NCBI GenBank assembly: GCA_964433635.1
Contig: CAYSSG010000025.1
Coordinates: 1-28,496, forward strand
Direction: 5' to 3'
Source of the DNA: CAYSSG01 sp964433635
GTDB lineage: Bacteria; Atribacterota; Phoenicimicrobiia; Phoenicimicrobiales; Stramentimicrobiaceae
Length of the DNA: 28,496 nucleotides
Positions 8,105-15,363 of this stretch are shown here, one piece after another. The position numbers and the translations under genes were made by a program. The notes under the pieces were generated by a model that was not told the DNA's origin, ran no database searches, and saw nothing but the letters and a program-made list of their open reading frames with translations. Every line of letters starts with the position of its first letter. Positions within the stretch are counted from its first letter, which is position 1.

Positions 8105-9985
8105 GTGTTCAACAGGAATTCTTATAATGGAAAAATATTAAGAGTTGATTTAACTAAAGGAGAATTAAAAACAGAAATTCTAGAAGAAAGCATCTATCGG
8201 AAATATATTGGGGGGAGCTCTCTTGCCAGTTATTTTTTATTGAAAGAATTAAAGAAAAGAATTGATCCCTTAGGTCCGGAAAATATACTCGTATTTGCAG
8301 CTAGCGTTATTACCGGCACTACTGTCCCTGGAGCTAGCCGTTATACTGTAGCTGCCAAATCTCCTCTTACAGGAGGCTTCGGAGAAGCAGAAGCAGGAGG
8401 CTGGTGGGCACCGGAACTCAAATGGGCGGGCTATGATGCCATTGTTATTAAAGGAGTATCTCCTAAACCAGTCTATCTCTGGATCAATGATGACAAAGTT
8501 GAACTGCGTGATGCAGGGCATTTAACTGGTAAGACTACCGGAGAAGCAGAAAGTCTAATCAGAGAAGAATTAGCTGATTCTAAAATCCGTGTAGCTCAGA
8601 TTGGCCCTGCCGGTGAAAGACTAGTCAGCTATGCCACTGTCAGCAACGAATCCAAGCACTTTAATGGCCGTACTGGTATGGGCACAGTGATGGGCTCTAA
8701 AAAATTACGTGCCATTGCTGTAAAAGCTACCGGCAAGAATCCTTATGCCGATCCAGAAAAAATAAAAGAGATAACCAAAGAATTTGCATCCAAATGGAAA
8801 GAAACATCCCAGGGAATGTATGATCATGGAACTGCAGGAGGGGTTGTAGGATTAAGTGATGATGGGATTTTGCCTACTAGAAATTTCCGTGAAGGTCAAT
8901 TTAAGGGAGCAGAAGCCATTTCGGGAGTTACAATGGCAGATACCATACTCGTAAATAGGGGGCATTGTTATGCATGCCCGATACGCTGCAAACGGGAAGT
9001 TAAGGTAGAAGGAATATATGACGTAGATCCTTACTATGGAGGTCCGGAGTATGAAACCGTCGGTTCCTTAGGATCTCTTTGTGGTATTGATAGTTTGGAA
9101 GCCATTGCCAAAGGTAATGAATTATGTAATAAGTATGGACTTGATACAATATCTACCGGTACTACCATCGCCTTTGCTATGGAATGCTTTGAGGAAGGAA
9201 TAATCGACAAAAATAAGACCGATGGAATTGAGCTTAGATTTGGCAATGCCGATGCTATGCTTGAAATGATAGAAAAGATAAAGAATTTAGAAGGTATCGG
9301 TGCTATTCTTGCAGGGGGAGTGGTCCATGCTGCCAAAAAATTTGGCTATGGGGCGGAGAAGTTTGCGATGCATGTTAAGGGTGAAGAATGCCCTATGCAT
9401 GAGCCAAGGGGAAAGGTTGGTGTGGGAATACAATATGCTATTTCTCCTACTGGAGCAGATCACATGGAAGCTCCTCATGATTTAATGTTTACAGATTATG
9501 GGTTGTCACTGGATTTAGTAAAACCCATGGGATTGCTTGAACCATTAGATGCTCTTGATTTGAGTGCTAAAAAAGTAAGGTTTTTTTCTTATACTCAGAA
9601 AATATGGAGTTTGTATAACTGTATTTGTATGTGTCAATTTGTTGGTGCTCCGTTGGGTGCCCTGAGTTTGAAGAATATTGTAGATTTGACCGAAGCTGTT
9701 ACTGGATGGAACACCAGCTTATTTGAACTCATAAAGATTGCCGAGAGGTCAAATACTATGGCGCGTTGTTTTAACATCCGGGAAGGGTTTACCAGTAAAG
9801 ATGATAAGCTTCCTGATAGATTTTTTGAAGCCTTCACCAGTGGTCCTTTAAAAGGTAAAGTGATTAATAGAGAAGAATTTGATAAAGCCATCAAAACTTA
9901 TTATGGAATGGAAGGATGGGATGAAAATGGTGTTCCCACGAAAGCAAAACTGGCAGAATTGGATCTGGATTGGATTGATTTTTAA
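8105..9985 (+). CDS. aor: Tungsten-type aldehyde:ferredoxin oxidoreductase
   Basis: This cytoplasmic enzyme should oxidise aldehydes to carboxylic acids and pass electrons to ferredoxin, or run in reverse. It uses a W- or Mo-bis-pyranopterin cofactor and a 4Fe-4S cluster. The start is GTG with AAGGAGGAAG just before it. At 626 residues it is near the usual 605-620. Domain 1 shows GGSSLASYFLL and the cofactor-binding segment around PLTGGFGEAEAGGWWAPELKWAGYD; the GPAGE and NGRTGMGTVMGSKKLRAI stretches are also typical. Cluster cysteines are C288, C291 and C295 (CxxCxxxC), the same numbers as I recall for Pyrococcus furiosus AOR, with the fourth among C506, C508 and C510. No MoaD/ThiS-like or ferredoxin gene is adjacent. 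The neighbouring gene order suggests it is an independent unit, perhaps with the next gene. Confidence 0.95.
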   Translation: MFNRNSYNGKILRVDLTKGELKTEILEESIYRKYIGGSSLASYFLLKELKKRIDPLGPENILVFAASVITGTTVPGASRYTVAAKSPLTGGFGEAEAGGWWAPELKWAGYDAIVIKGVSPKPVYLWINDDKVELRDAGHLTGKTTGEAESLIREELADSKIRVAQIGPAGERLVSYATVSNESKHFNGRTGMGTVMGSKKLRAIAVKATGKNPYADPEKIKEITKEFASKWKETSQGMYDHGTAGGVVGLSDDGILPTRNFREGQFKGAEAISGVTMADTILVNRGHCYACPIRCKREVKVEGIYDVDPYYGGPEYETVGSLGSLCGIDSLEAIAKGNELCNKYGLDTISTGTTIAFAMECFEEGIIDKNKTDGIELRFGNADAMLEMIEKIKNLEGIGAILAGGVVHAAKKFGYGAEKFAMHVKGEECPMHEPRGKVGVGIQYAISPTGADHMEAPHDLMFTDYGLSLDLVKPMGLLEPLDALDLSAKKVRFFSYTQKIWSLYNCICMCQFVGAPLGALSLKNIVDLTEAVTGWNTSLFELIKIAERSNTMARCFNIREGFTSKDDKLPDRFFEAFTSGPLKGKVINREEFDKAIKTYYGMEGWDENGVPTKAKLAELDLDWIDF

Positions 9986-10009
9986 ATAAATTCTCTGAGA
10001 AGTAGACGT

Positions 10010-10498
10010 ATGGACTCATTAAACGAACAAATTCAAGAATATAAGACCCAATTAAGCAGAGGCCATATCCAGAAAGCTTACAAGGGAATCATGACATTTA
10101 TGTCAGGACTGAAAACGCATCTGGAAAAAAGCTATCCGAATTCTATTGCCAGTTCCCTGTATTTTGGTTATATGGATATGACTTATTTTGCATTTACACC
10201 TTCCGATTTAAAGAATAAAAAGCTGAAGATTGCCGTTGTATTTTTACATGAACAAGGTAGATTTGATGTTTGGCTAGGTGGAAACAACAGGAAAATCCAG
10301 GCTGAGTATATAGAAAGGATGAGCCATACAAATACAGGAAAATATAAGCTTTCAAAAGTACTGCCGGGAGTGGATTCCATCATTGAATCAGTCCTGGTCG
10401 AACAGCCGGATTTCAATCATCCCGAAGAACTTAAGACGCAGATTGAAAAGAAGACCATTGAATTTGTAAATGATATTAGTTCTCTATTGAATAAATGA
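10010..10498 (+). CDS. DUF7000-like uncharacterised soluble protein
   Basis: This 162-residue protein begins 24 bases after the oxidoreductase stop and may be co-transcribed with it. Its Shine-Dalgarno (around GAGAAG) is weak. The sequence resembles a widespread small family I know as DUF7000: an N-terminal helix MDSLNEQIQEYKTQLSRG, an IMTFMSGLKTHLEKSYP segment, YFGYMDMTYFAF, a hydrophobic strand IAVVFLHE followed by FDVWLGGNN, and a C-terminal helical tail. No signal peptide, membrane segment or metal-binding motif is seen, so it should be cytoplasmic. Family function is unknown. Adjacency to an aldehyde oxidoreductase is not enough to infer one. The family assignment rests on remembered pattern and is moderate. 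Confidence 0.75.
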   Translation: MDSLNEQIQEYKTQLSRGHIQKAYKGIMTFMSGLKTHLEKSYPNSIASSLYFGYMDMTYFAFTPSDLKNKKLKIAVVFLHEQGRFDVWLGGNNRKIQAEYIERMSHTNTGKYKLSKVLPGVDSIIESVLVEQPDFNHPEELKTQIEKKTIEFVNDISSLLNK

Positions 10499-11035
10499 GA
10501 CAGGGCAATGATGGTGGTGTAAGCAAACCTTCAGAAGCAATTGATTTAATTGGGTCATTTAATATGGCTCAGGTTTTGGAATATAAGTTTTAATCCACCC
10601 TACAAAACAGGAATGGGGTGGCGATTCGATAGATAGGCAGCATTACAAATGATTTATGCAGCCGAAAAGGCATCAATATCTAAGTATTGCTATAATGATT
10701 TTCATTTTGATAAGGCACTTTAATTGCCAGATTTTTAATCGTAAATATAAACTCCTGTAAAGGATCTTTGAATTACATGACGATAGAAAGGGATTTGACA
10801 AAAAAATTTTTACGGCAAAGCTATTTTTCAGTGACCTGGTATTTTTAATCCGGAACTTCTCAAGGATCATTGGAGTAATGAGAGATCAAGAGATGACCAG
10901 AGCTTTTGTGGAGAAGATTATGACCGTGACCATTGCGGTCTATACCTCTATGCCCCTCTATTTCTAACAAAGGTAACATGTATCTCATGTAATAAGTGTT
11001 TGATTCCTGCTCGAAGAGGTAAAAGATTAGATTAT
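10499..11035. other. Long intergenic region with possible gene remnants
   Basis: About 540 bases hold no convincing gene. CCACCC and GGGTGG near 10594-10622 can pair but have no T-tract. Two very short frames look gene-like. The first, at 10777-10848 (23 codons), has AAAGGA 12 bases upstream. The second, at 10878-10967 (29 codons, ending in a hydrophobic stretch), has GGAG directly before its ATG. They could be decayed membrane-protein genes or small proteins; I cannot decide. A TTGACA at 10795-10800 has no good -10. Confidence 0.4.
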
Positions 11036-11088
11036 GTGTCAGAAAGATAAATACAGTGTATAATGATATAGAAAACAAAATACACTGT
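11036..11088 (+). promoter_or_regulatory. Promoter of the PEGA gene with a 9-bp inverted repeat
   Basis: GTGTCA (11036-11041, 4 of 6 to the -35 consensus) is separated by 17 bases from a perfect TATAAT (11059-11064). ACAGTGTAT (11053-11061) and ATACACTGT (11080-11088) are perfect reverse complements that flank the -10 and the predicted start point. That is the arrangement expected of a repressor site, or of a 5' hairpin in the transcript. The leader to the PEGA start codon would be about 120 bases. Confidence 0.45.
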
Positions 11089-11192
11089 TCTATACCTGTA
11101 ATAATTTTTCTTGAGTGAATGACCAAAAGAAAGGAGGATCATTTTACAGTTACTTTTTTCAGGAAATACAGATTTATTCAGGAGGTATCAAG

Positions 11193-12185
11193 ATGAGGCA
11201 AAATCCTTTTTTCAATAAAAATGCAAAAATATTATTACTGACATTTTTTATCATTTTTCTTTGTTTGGTAATAGGTTCTTCCAGCCATGCCCAACAATTA
11301 AGATATGGTTCCCTATCGGTAAATTCCAATCCATCAGGTGCCAGGGTATTTTTAGACAACCAATACAAAGGTGACACCCCATTGAATTTAAAAGATGTTC
11401 CTGTGGGCCAATATAGTATAAAATTAGAATTGCCTGGTTATGAAGAGTGGAATAGTTCTGTTGCAGTTTTACCTATTCTGACAGTGAAAATAACTGCTGA
11501 TTTAGTTCCCCAGGCTAAACCGGCTTTTGGTTCTATTGCAGTAAACTCCAATCCCCAGGGCGCCAGGGTATATCTGGATAATGCCTACAAAGGCCAGACC
11601 CCTGTTAATTTAAGGGACATCCCTGTTGGTAGACATGCTATTAAAATAGTATTACCTGATTATCAGGAATGGAATAGTGAAATTGCAGTAACTACTTCTC
11701 AAACAGCTCGAATTTTTGCTGATTTAGAATCCCAAAAGGCATATGGTTCCATTTCTGTTAATTCTAATCCCAGGGGAGCAGATATTTATTTAGATGATAA
11801 TTATGAGGGATTGACACCTCTGAATTTGACTGAGGTTCCTGTGGGCTCCCATACAATTAGAATAGAACTTGCCGGTTATCGCGAGTGGATTAGTGAAATC
11901 TCAGTATCATCTGGACAAATGTCAAGAATTTCTGTTGATTTAGAACCTCAACCGTCATATGGCTCAATCTCCATCAGGAGTAATCCAGGAGAAGCAAAAG
12001 TATTTCTGAATGGAACTTATATCAGAACTACCTCTGTTTATCCTACAATTTTGGAAGAAATAGAAACAGGCTACTATGAAATGGTAATTCTTAAAGAAGG
12101 ATTCAGGGCTTGGATAGGAGAATTGAAAGTATCCCCGGGAAAAGTAACCTCAATAGAAGCCACATTGACTGAAATATTTGAATAA
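11193..12185 (+). CDS. Secreted protein with four tandem PEGA repeats
   Basis: The ATG at 11193 is chosen over an in-frame start 78 bases upstream because AGGAGGT lies just before it and it starts a signal peptide (residues 1-33, basic head, hydrophobic core, cleavage near SSHA). The mature protein is almost entirely four PEGA-type beta repeats at about 38-105, 112-178, 184-250 and 256-325. Each begins YGS(I/L)xVNSNPxGAxVxLD and contains a TPLNL, PVG and I-x-L-x-GY-x-EW core. The fourth is the most diverged: SNPGEA is kept, but the TPLNL segment has become TTSVYPT. PEGA domains are found in surface and envelope proteins and are thought to bind cell-wall or extracellular partners. No catalytic domain, lipobox or second membrane segment is seen. 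It is a single-gene unit with its own promoter and terminator. Confidence 0.9.
   Translation: MRQNPFFNKNAKILLLTFFIIFLCLVIGSSSHAQQLRYGSLSVNSNPSGARVFLDNQYKGDTPLNLKDVPVGQYSIKLELPGYEEWNSSVAVLPILTVKITADLVPQAKPAFGSIAVNSNPQGARVYLDNAYKGQTPVNLRDIPVGRHAIKIVLPDYQEWNSEIAVTTSQTARIFADLESQKAYGSISVNSNPRGADIYLDDNYEGLTPLNLTEVPVGSHTIRIELAGYREWISEISVSSGQMSRISVDLEPQPSYGSISIRSNPGEAKVFLNGTYIRTTSVYPTILEEIETGYYEMVILKEGFRAWIGELKVSPGKVTSIEATLTEIFE
11304..12167 (+). repeat. Four in-frame PEGA coding repeats, period about 72 codons
   Basis: The coding DNA repeats with a period of roughly 215-220 bases. The first three units are close to each other in protein sequence and clearly related in DNA, for example the AATTCCAATCC / AACTCCAATCC / AATTCTAATCC segment that opens each unit. 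The fourth is older or under different selection. This suggests internal duplication and makes the locus prone to copy-number change by recombination. Confidence 0.8.
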
Positions 12186-12242
12186 AATAATGATTGGGGT
12201 CTATCATTAAAATAACACACTAGGGATTAGATCAAGTAGAAG

Positions 12243-12312
12243 ATACAGGGGATTGTTCTCTGTTTGACGCCTTTGAGTTTAATAAAGAGAACGATCCCCT
12301 GTATTATTTTTT
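12243..12312 (+). terminator. Strong Rho-independent terminator after the PEGA gene
   Basis: 12243-12261 and 12286-12304 form a 19-bp stem with a single wobble or mismatch pair (GGGGATTGTTCTCT against AGAGAACGATCCCC) and a 24-base loop, followed by TATTTTTTG. The loop is longer than usual for a terminator. Bases 12243-12269 recur in part at 14603-14629, so the element may belong to a small repeat family. Confidence 0.8.
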
Positions 12313-12431
12313 GTCGTTGAGTAAACCTGAGATGGTCAGAGTTTGTATTTCATGATAATCCTTGATTCTATAGAAATATTAAGTGATATTTATCAGGATT
12401 TAATATCATTGATTTGAAAGGAAAGAATGAA

Positions 12432-13097
12432 TTGCTGAGCATCTTTATCAAAGGATTAGCAACTGGTTTAGTTCTACAGGTAGCTGTAGGACCTGTTTTT
12501 TTCTATATTGTCAATATTGTTATCCAAAGAACGTTAATGGATGGCTTTTTTGCTATTTTAGCCGCGGCTCTAGCTGATTATTGCTATATCATATTATCAA
12601 TCATTGGACTTGCAAAATTATTAGAAAACAAGCGCATGAAGAGAATTTTGGGATTTGTAAGTTCACTCGTTCTCATTTTATTTGGATTTTATATAATAAT
12701 TGGGGCATTAAAGGTAATCCAGATCGATACCTATACTATTCAACATTCGCAGGATATAACCGGAAGTTTCATATCTACTTTTATATTAACTATTTCTAAT
12801 CCCCTGACAATTATTTTTTGGACCAGTATTTTTACTGCCAGATCAATTGAATATTCTTTGAGCCGGAAAGAGCTTGTTGTTTTTGGATTTGCAGCTGGAC
12901 TGGCAGTTATTCTTTTTCTTGGGACATCTATATTCATCATTTCCCTATTCAAATATTCTATACCATTAGAAGCTGTCCGATTGGCGAATATTATGGTAGG
13001 ATTAATATTAATAATATATGGAATTCTAAGAAGTATAATGATTTTCAGGCCAGGAGACCGACACCTGACATGTTGTGACAGTATGTCAGAGAGATGA
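12432..13097 (+). CDS. LysE/RhtB-family amino-acid or metabolite exporter
   Basis: This inner-membrane exporter has about six hydrophobic segments in 221 residues. Two TTG starts are possible. I prefer 12432 because AAAGGA (12417-12422) lies 9 bases before it and the N-terminus MLSIFIKGLATGL matches the family pattern; a start at 12414 has no ribosome site. Family landmarks are AVGPVFFYIV in the first segment, an ALADYCYIILSIIGL segment, and the SNPLTIIFW motif near residue 123. LysE-type proteins export lysine, arginine, threonine, homoserine or similar compounds, and the substrate cannot be inferred here. The C-terminal tail (CCDSMSER) is cytoplasmic or short periplasmic. It lies directly after a strong terminator, so it should have its own promoter, which I could not locate. 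Confidence 0.88.
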   Translation: MLSIFIKGLATGLVLQVAVGPVFFYIVNIVIQRTLMDGFFAILAAALADYCYIILSIIGLAKLLENKRMKRILGFVSSLVLILFGFYIIIGALKVIQIDTYTIQHSQDITGSFISTFILTISNPLTIIFWTSIFTARSIEYSLSRKELVVFGFAAGLAVILFLGTSIFIISLFKYSIPLEAVRLANIMVGLILIIYGILRSIMIFRPGDRHLTCCDSMSER

Positions 13098-13146
13098 ATT
13101 ATAAGGAAGACATTGTGGCATGGTTTTAATCTGATGAACCAGATTG

Positions 13147-13178
13147 GCCAGAACTTTCATGTCACTCAAAAATAATTC
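13147..13178. repeat. Intergenic repeat, copy B of the 2242-2274 sequence
   Basis: GCCAGAACTTTCATGTCACTC and its flank match 2242-2274 (GCCAACACTTTCAGGTCACTC and flank) over about 32 bases with a handful of substitutions and two single-base gaps. Just upstream, AATCTG-ATGAAC-CAGATT (about 13130-13147) forms a small perfect hairpin. The matching left arm seen near 2172 is not obvious here, so this may be a truncated copy. Confidence 0.5.
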
Positions 13179-13299
13179 GTGCCAATCGAAGGGAAAAATA
13201 TTTATAGGGAAGAAATGTCAATTGTCAAGAGCCCTATCATAAAATATGCTGAAAAAAAGAAAGGCTCTGAGACAGTCTGGTTGAAATTTGAGGATAGTT

Positions 13300-13668
13300 A
13301 TGGAAATACGTATAATAAAAGAGAATAACATCGAAATTGCTGCAATCAATAGTAGAGAGATATTGATAAGAGATGTTCAGTCAGCCCTTGATTTGATGGT
13401 AACAGTTCAATATGAGGCAGGGTGCAGTCGAATCATTTTGAATAAGTCAGCAATATGTGAGGATTTTTTTCGCTTAAGCACGAAGCTTGCAGGGGAGGTG
13501 TTGCAAAAGTTCAGTAATTATTATGTGAAAATCGCCATTGTGGGAGATTTTTCTGCCTATAAAAGCAAGAGCTTGAAAGCTTTTATTCATGAGTGCAATC
13601 GAGGAAAAGAAATATTTTTCTTACCGGATGAAAAGAAGGCAATTGAAAAATTAAGTATGGCAAGATAA
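13300..13668 (+). CDS. DUF4180 protein
   Basis: This 122-residue cytoplasmic protein is of the DUF4180 type. I chose the ATG at 13300, with TGAGGA at 13289-13294 in front; an in-frame TTG four codons upstream would overlap that ribosome site. Recognisable family features are the opening strand pair (EIRIIKENNIEIAAINS), the central ILIRDVQSALDLMVTVQYEAGC helix, RIILNKSAICEDFFRLSTKLAGE and the IAIVGDFSAYKSKSLKAFI stretch, followed by an acidic-to-basic tail. The arrangement of alternating strands and helices recalls a STAS-like or SpoIIAA-like fold, but that is my inference. Function is unknown; the family is scattered in Firmicutes and other anaerobes. It stands alone, 46 bases before the OmpA-domain gene, and could be co-transcribed with it. 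Confidence 0.88.
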   Translation: MEIRIIKENNIEIAAINSREILIRDVQSALDLMVTVQYEAGCSRIILNKSAICEDFFRLSTKLAGEVLQKFSNYYVKIAIVGDFSAYKSKSLKAFIHECNRGKEIFFLPDEKKAIEKLSMAR

Positions 13669-13714
13669 CAAAGAGAATCATAATTAATTGAAAAATACTA
13701 TTTGGAGGTAAACA

Positions 13715-14572
13715 ATGAAACATTTGAAGTTATCGATTTTTTTTATTACCATTTTTCTTCTGATGGTAATAACCCCCGCCCAAGCTGCTGAGATACCGGA
13801 ACATCCCTTCATCAAACCTTTCCCGGGATCAGCATTGGCTGAGAATATGTCCAAATATACCAACTTTGATTCTTACAAATTTTATACCATCAATGAAGAA
13901 ACCCAGAAGAGGGAAGAGGTATTGGTAAAGGGTAAAAAATGGGTGCTTTTATATGAAGTTCGTACCCCTTCCGGAGAAAGAGTTCGGGATATATCAAAAT
14001 TAGAGTTTTTTGAAAATTACAAAGCCGCTGCTTTAGAGAAAGGCGGTAAGGTAGCATATGAAGACGTGGGCCAGATGGTTCTGACGATACCCAGAGAAGA
14101 CGGAGGTATTACCTGGTGTCGGGTCAGTGGGAATGCCGGCTTAGGACAACAGGAATTGGTTATCATTGATGAGGAAGGATTTAAGAAATCATTAACTTTT
14201 GGTCCCGTTGAGTTGAAAGAAGCCCTGGATAAAGATGGCAGGGTAATACTCTATGAAATCCTGTTTGATTACGATAAGGCTACCTTGAAACAGGAGTCCA
14301 ATCAACAGCTCCAGCATATTGTTACCTTACTGATACAGAATCCTGATTTAAACGTTGAGATCCAGGGACATACCGATAATGAGGGCGAAGACGAATATAA
14401 TTTAACTTTATCAGAACAACGGGCAAATACCGTATTGCAATATCTCCAATTATTCGGTATTGATCCTGATAGACTCCTTGCTAAAGGTTATGGTGAATCC
14501 CAACCGGTAGATACTAATGATACAGAGGAAGGCAGAGCAAAAAATCGACGTGTAGAACTGGTTAAAATGTAG
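13715..14572 (+). CDS. Exported OmpA-domain peptidoglycan-binding protein
   Basis: ATG follows TTGGAGGTAA. The 285-residue protein has a signal peptide (1-24, cleavage near AQA-AEI), a novel middle region (about 30-175) and a C-terminal OmpA-like domain (about 180-285). The domain is complete: YEILFDYDKATL, a helix, VEIQGHTDNEGE, LSEQRANTVLQYL, GYGESQPV and the closing NRRVEL. D221 and R236 stand in the positions that bind diaminopimelate in OmpA family structures. The protein should anchor to peptidoglycan in the periplasm. The signal peptide has no lipobox, so it is probably soluble or attached by another part. The N-terminal region (HPFIKPFPGSALAE) resembles domains found fused to OmpA in other uncultured diderms. 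It is evidence for an outer-membrane cell plan. Confidence 0.92.
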   Translation: MKHLKLSIFFITIFLLMVITPAQAAEIPEHPFIKPFPGSALAENMSKYTNFDSYKFYTINEETQKREEVLVKGKKWVLLYEVRTPSGERVRDISKLEFFENYKAAALEKGGKVAYEDVGQMVLTIPREDGGITWCRVSGNAGLGQQELVIIDEEGFKKSLTFGPVELKEALDKDGRVILYEILFDYDKATLKQESNQQLQHIVTLLIQNPDLNVEIQGHTDNEGEDEYNLTLSEQRANTVLQYLQLFGIDPDRLLAKGYGESQPVDTNDTEEGRAKNRRVELVKM

Positions 14573-14602
14573 ATGGGAATCAGTATCAAATGAATACAAA
14601 AA

Positions 14603-14629
14603 ATACAGAAGCTGGTTCTCTGTTTGACG
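14603..14629. repeat. Partial copy of the 12243-12269 terminator arm
   Basis: ATACAGAAGCTGGTTCTCTG plus TTTGACG matches 12243-12269 at 23 of 27 positions, with the last 15 bases (GTTCTCTGTTTGACG) identical. The complementary right arm that forms the terminator stem at 12286-12304 is absent here. It may be a decayed terminator of the OmpA-domain gene or a fragment of a dispersed repeat. Confidence 0.45.
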
Positions 14630-14675
14630 TGTTTTCCAACCATCCTCTTTTTGGTGTAGACTGATTTTAGAAGTA

Positions 14676-14684
14676 TGGTAGAAT
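14676..14684 (+). promoter_or_regulatory. Candidate extended -10 promoter for the sugar cluster
   Basis: TGGTAGAAT fits an extended -10 (TGn then TAGAAT, 5 of 6). No convincing -35 is present. It would give a leader of about 60 bases before the pyruvate-kinase-domain gene at 14751 and could drive 14751-18626. Confidence 0.35.
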
Positions 14685-14750
14685 ATTTTTAAATTAAGTT
14701 ACCGGTTATTTGAATGTGCTTATAAATGCAGAAAAGATTGGAGTATTGAA

Positions 14751-15305
14751 ATGGAAGAAAGAATTGTTTATTTTGATCATCCCGGGAAAGAAAATACCGC
14801 TGAAGTAGTAAGATTGGTGACCGATAGAGCAGTCTCAAGAAAGATCAAGAAAATCGTGATTGCTTCTACTACAGGATATACAGCCGGAATGTTCTTAAAA
14901 GCGGTAGAATTAAAAAATATGCAGTTAGTAGTTGTTCCCTGGCAATTCAGTTTGCGGGAGGAGGGGAATCGGTTTCCTCAGGATTTAATCAAGGAACTGC
15001 GGGAAAGGAAACATATGGTTCATTTTGGAACCATGTTGCTTTCCTCGGGGATTACTGAACTATACAGTAATAATACACCTACAGCCCTGGCGAATATCCT
15101 TCGTGTTCTGGGACAGGGAATGAAGGTGTGTGTGGAAATGACCATGATGGCCTGTGATGGTGGTTGCATAGGAATGGGAGAAAAAGTCATTACGGTAGCC
15201 GGTACCCATGAGGGAGCAGATTTTGCTGTTGTGGCTACTGCTGCTCCCAGTTCCAAAGCATCTATGCTTAGGATAAATGAGATCATTTGTAAGCCCATTT
15301 TATAA
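14751..15305 (+). CDS. Stand-alone pyruvate kinase C-terminal (alpha/beta) domain protein
   Basis: This 184-residue cytoplasmic protein has only the allosteric C-terminal domain of pyruvate kinase, without the catalytic TIM barrel. ATG is preceded by GGAG. The pattern fits the PK_C-type family: YFDHPGKENTAEVVRLVTDRA at the start, KIVIASTTGYTAG (the segment that holds the phosphate/effector site in pyruvate kinase), a VVVPWQF strand, then CVEMTMMACDGGCIGMGEKVITVAGT and a closing DFAVVATAAPSS stretch. Such proteins are common in archaea and anaerobic bacteria and have no established reaction; a phospho-sugar sensing role is only a guess. The CxxxxxxxCxxxC cysteines (around 125-138) are unusual for the domain and may bind metal. 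It sits 58 bases upstream of the glycoside hydrolase gene. Confidence 0.85.
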   Translation: MEERIVYFDHPGKENTAEVVRLVTDRAVSRKIKKIVIASTTGYTAGMFLKAVELKNMQLVVVPWQFSLREEGNRFPQDLIKELRERKHMVHFGTMLLSSGITELYSNNTPTALANILRVLGQGMKVCVEMTMMACDGGCIGMGEKVITVAGTHEGADFAVVATAAPSSKASMLRINEIICKPIL

Positions 15306-15363
15306 TTTTCAAAAATACATGAATGTATTCTTTGAATCCATAATTTTGACTGATGGAATGTAA

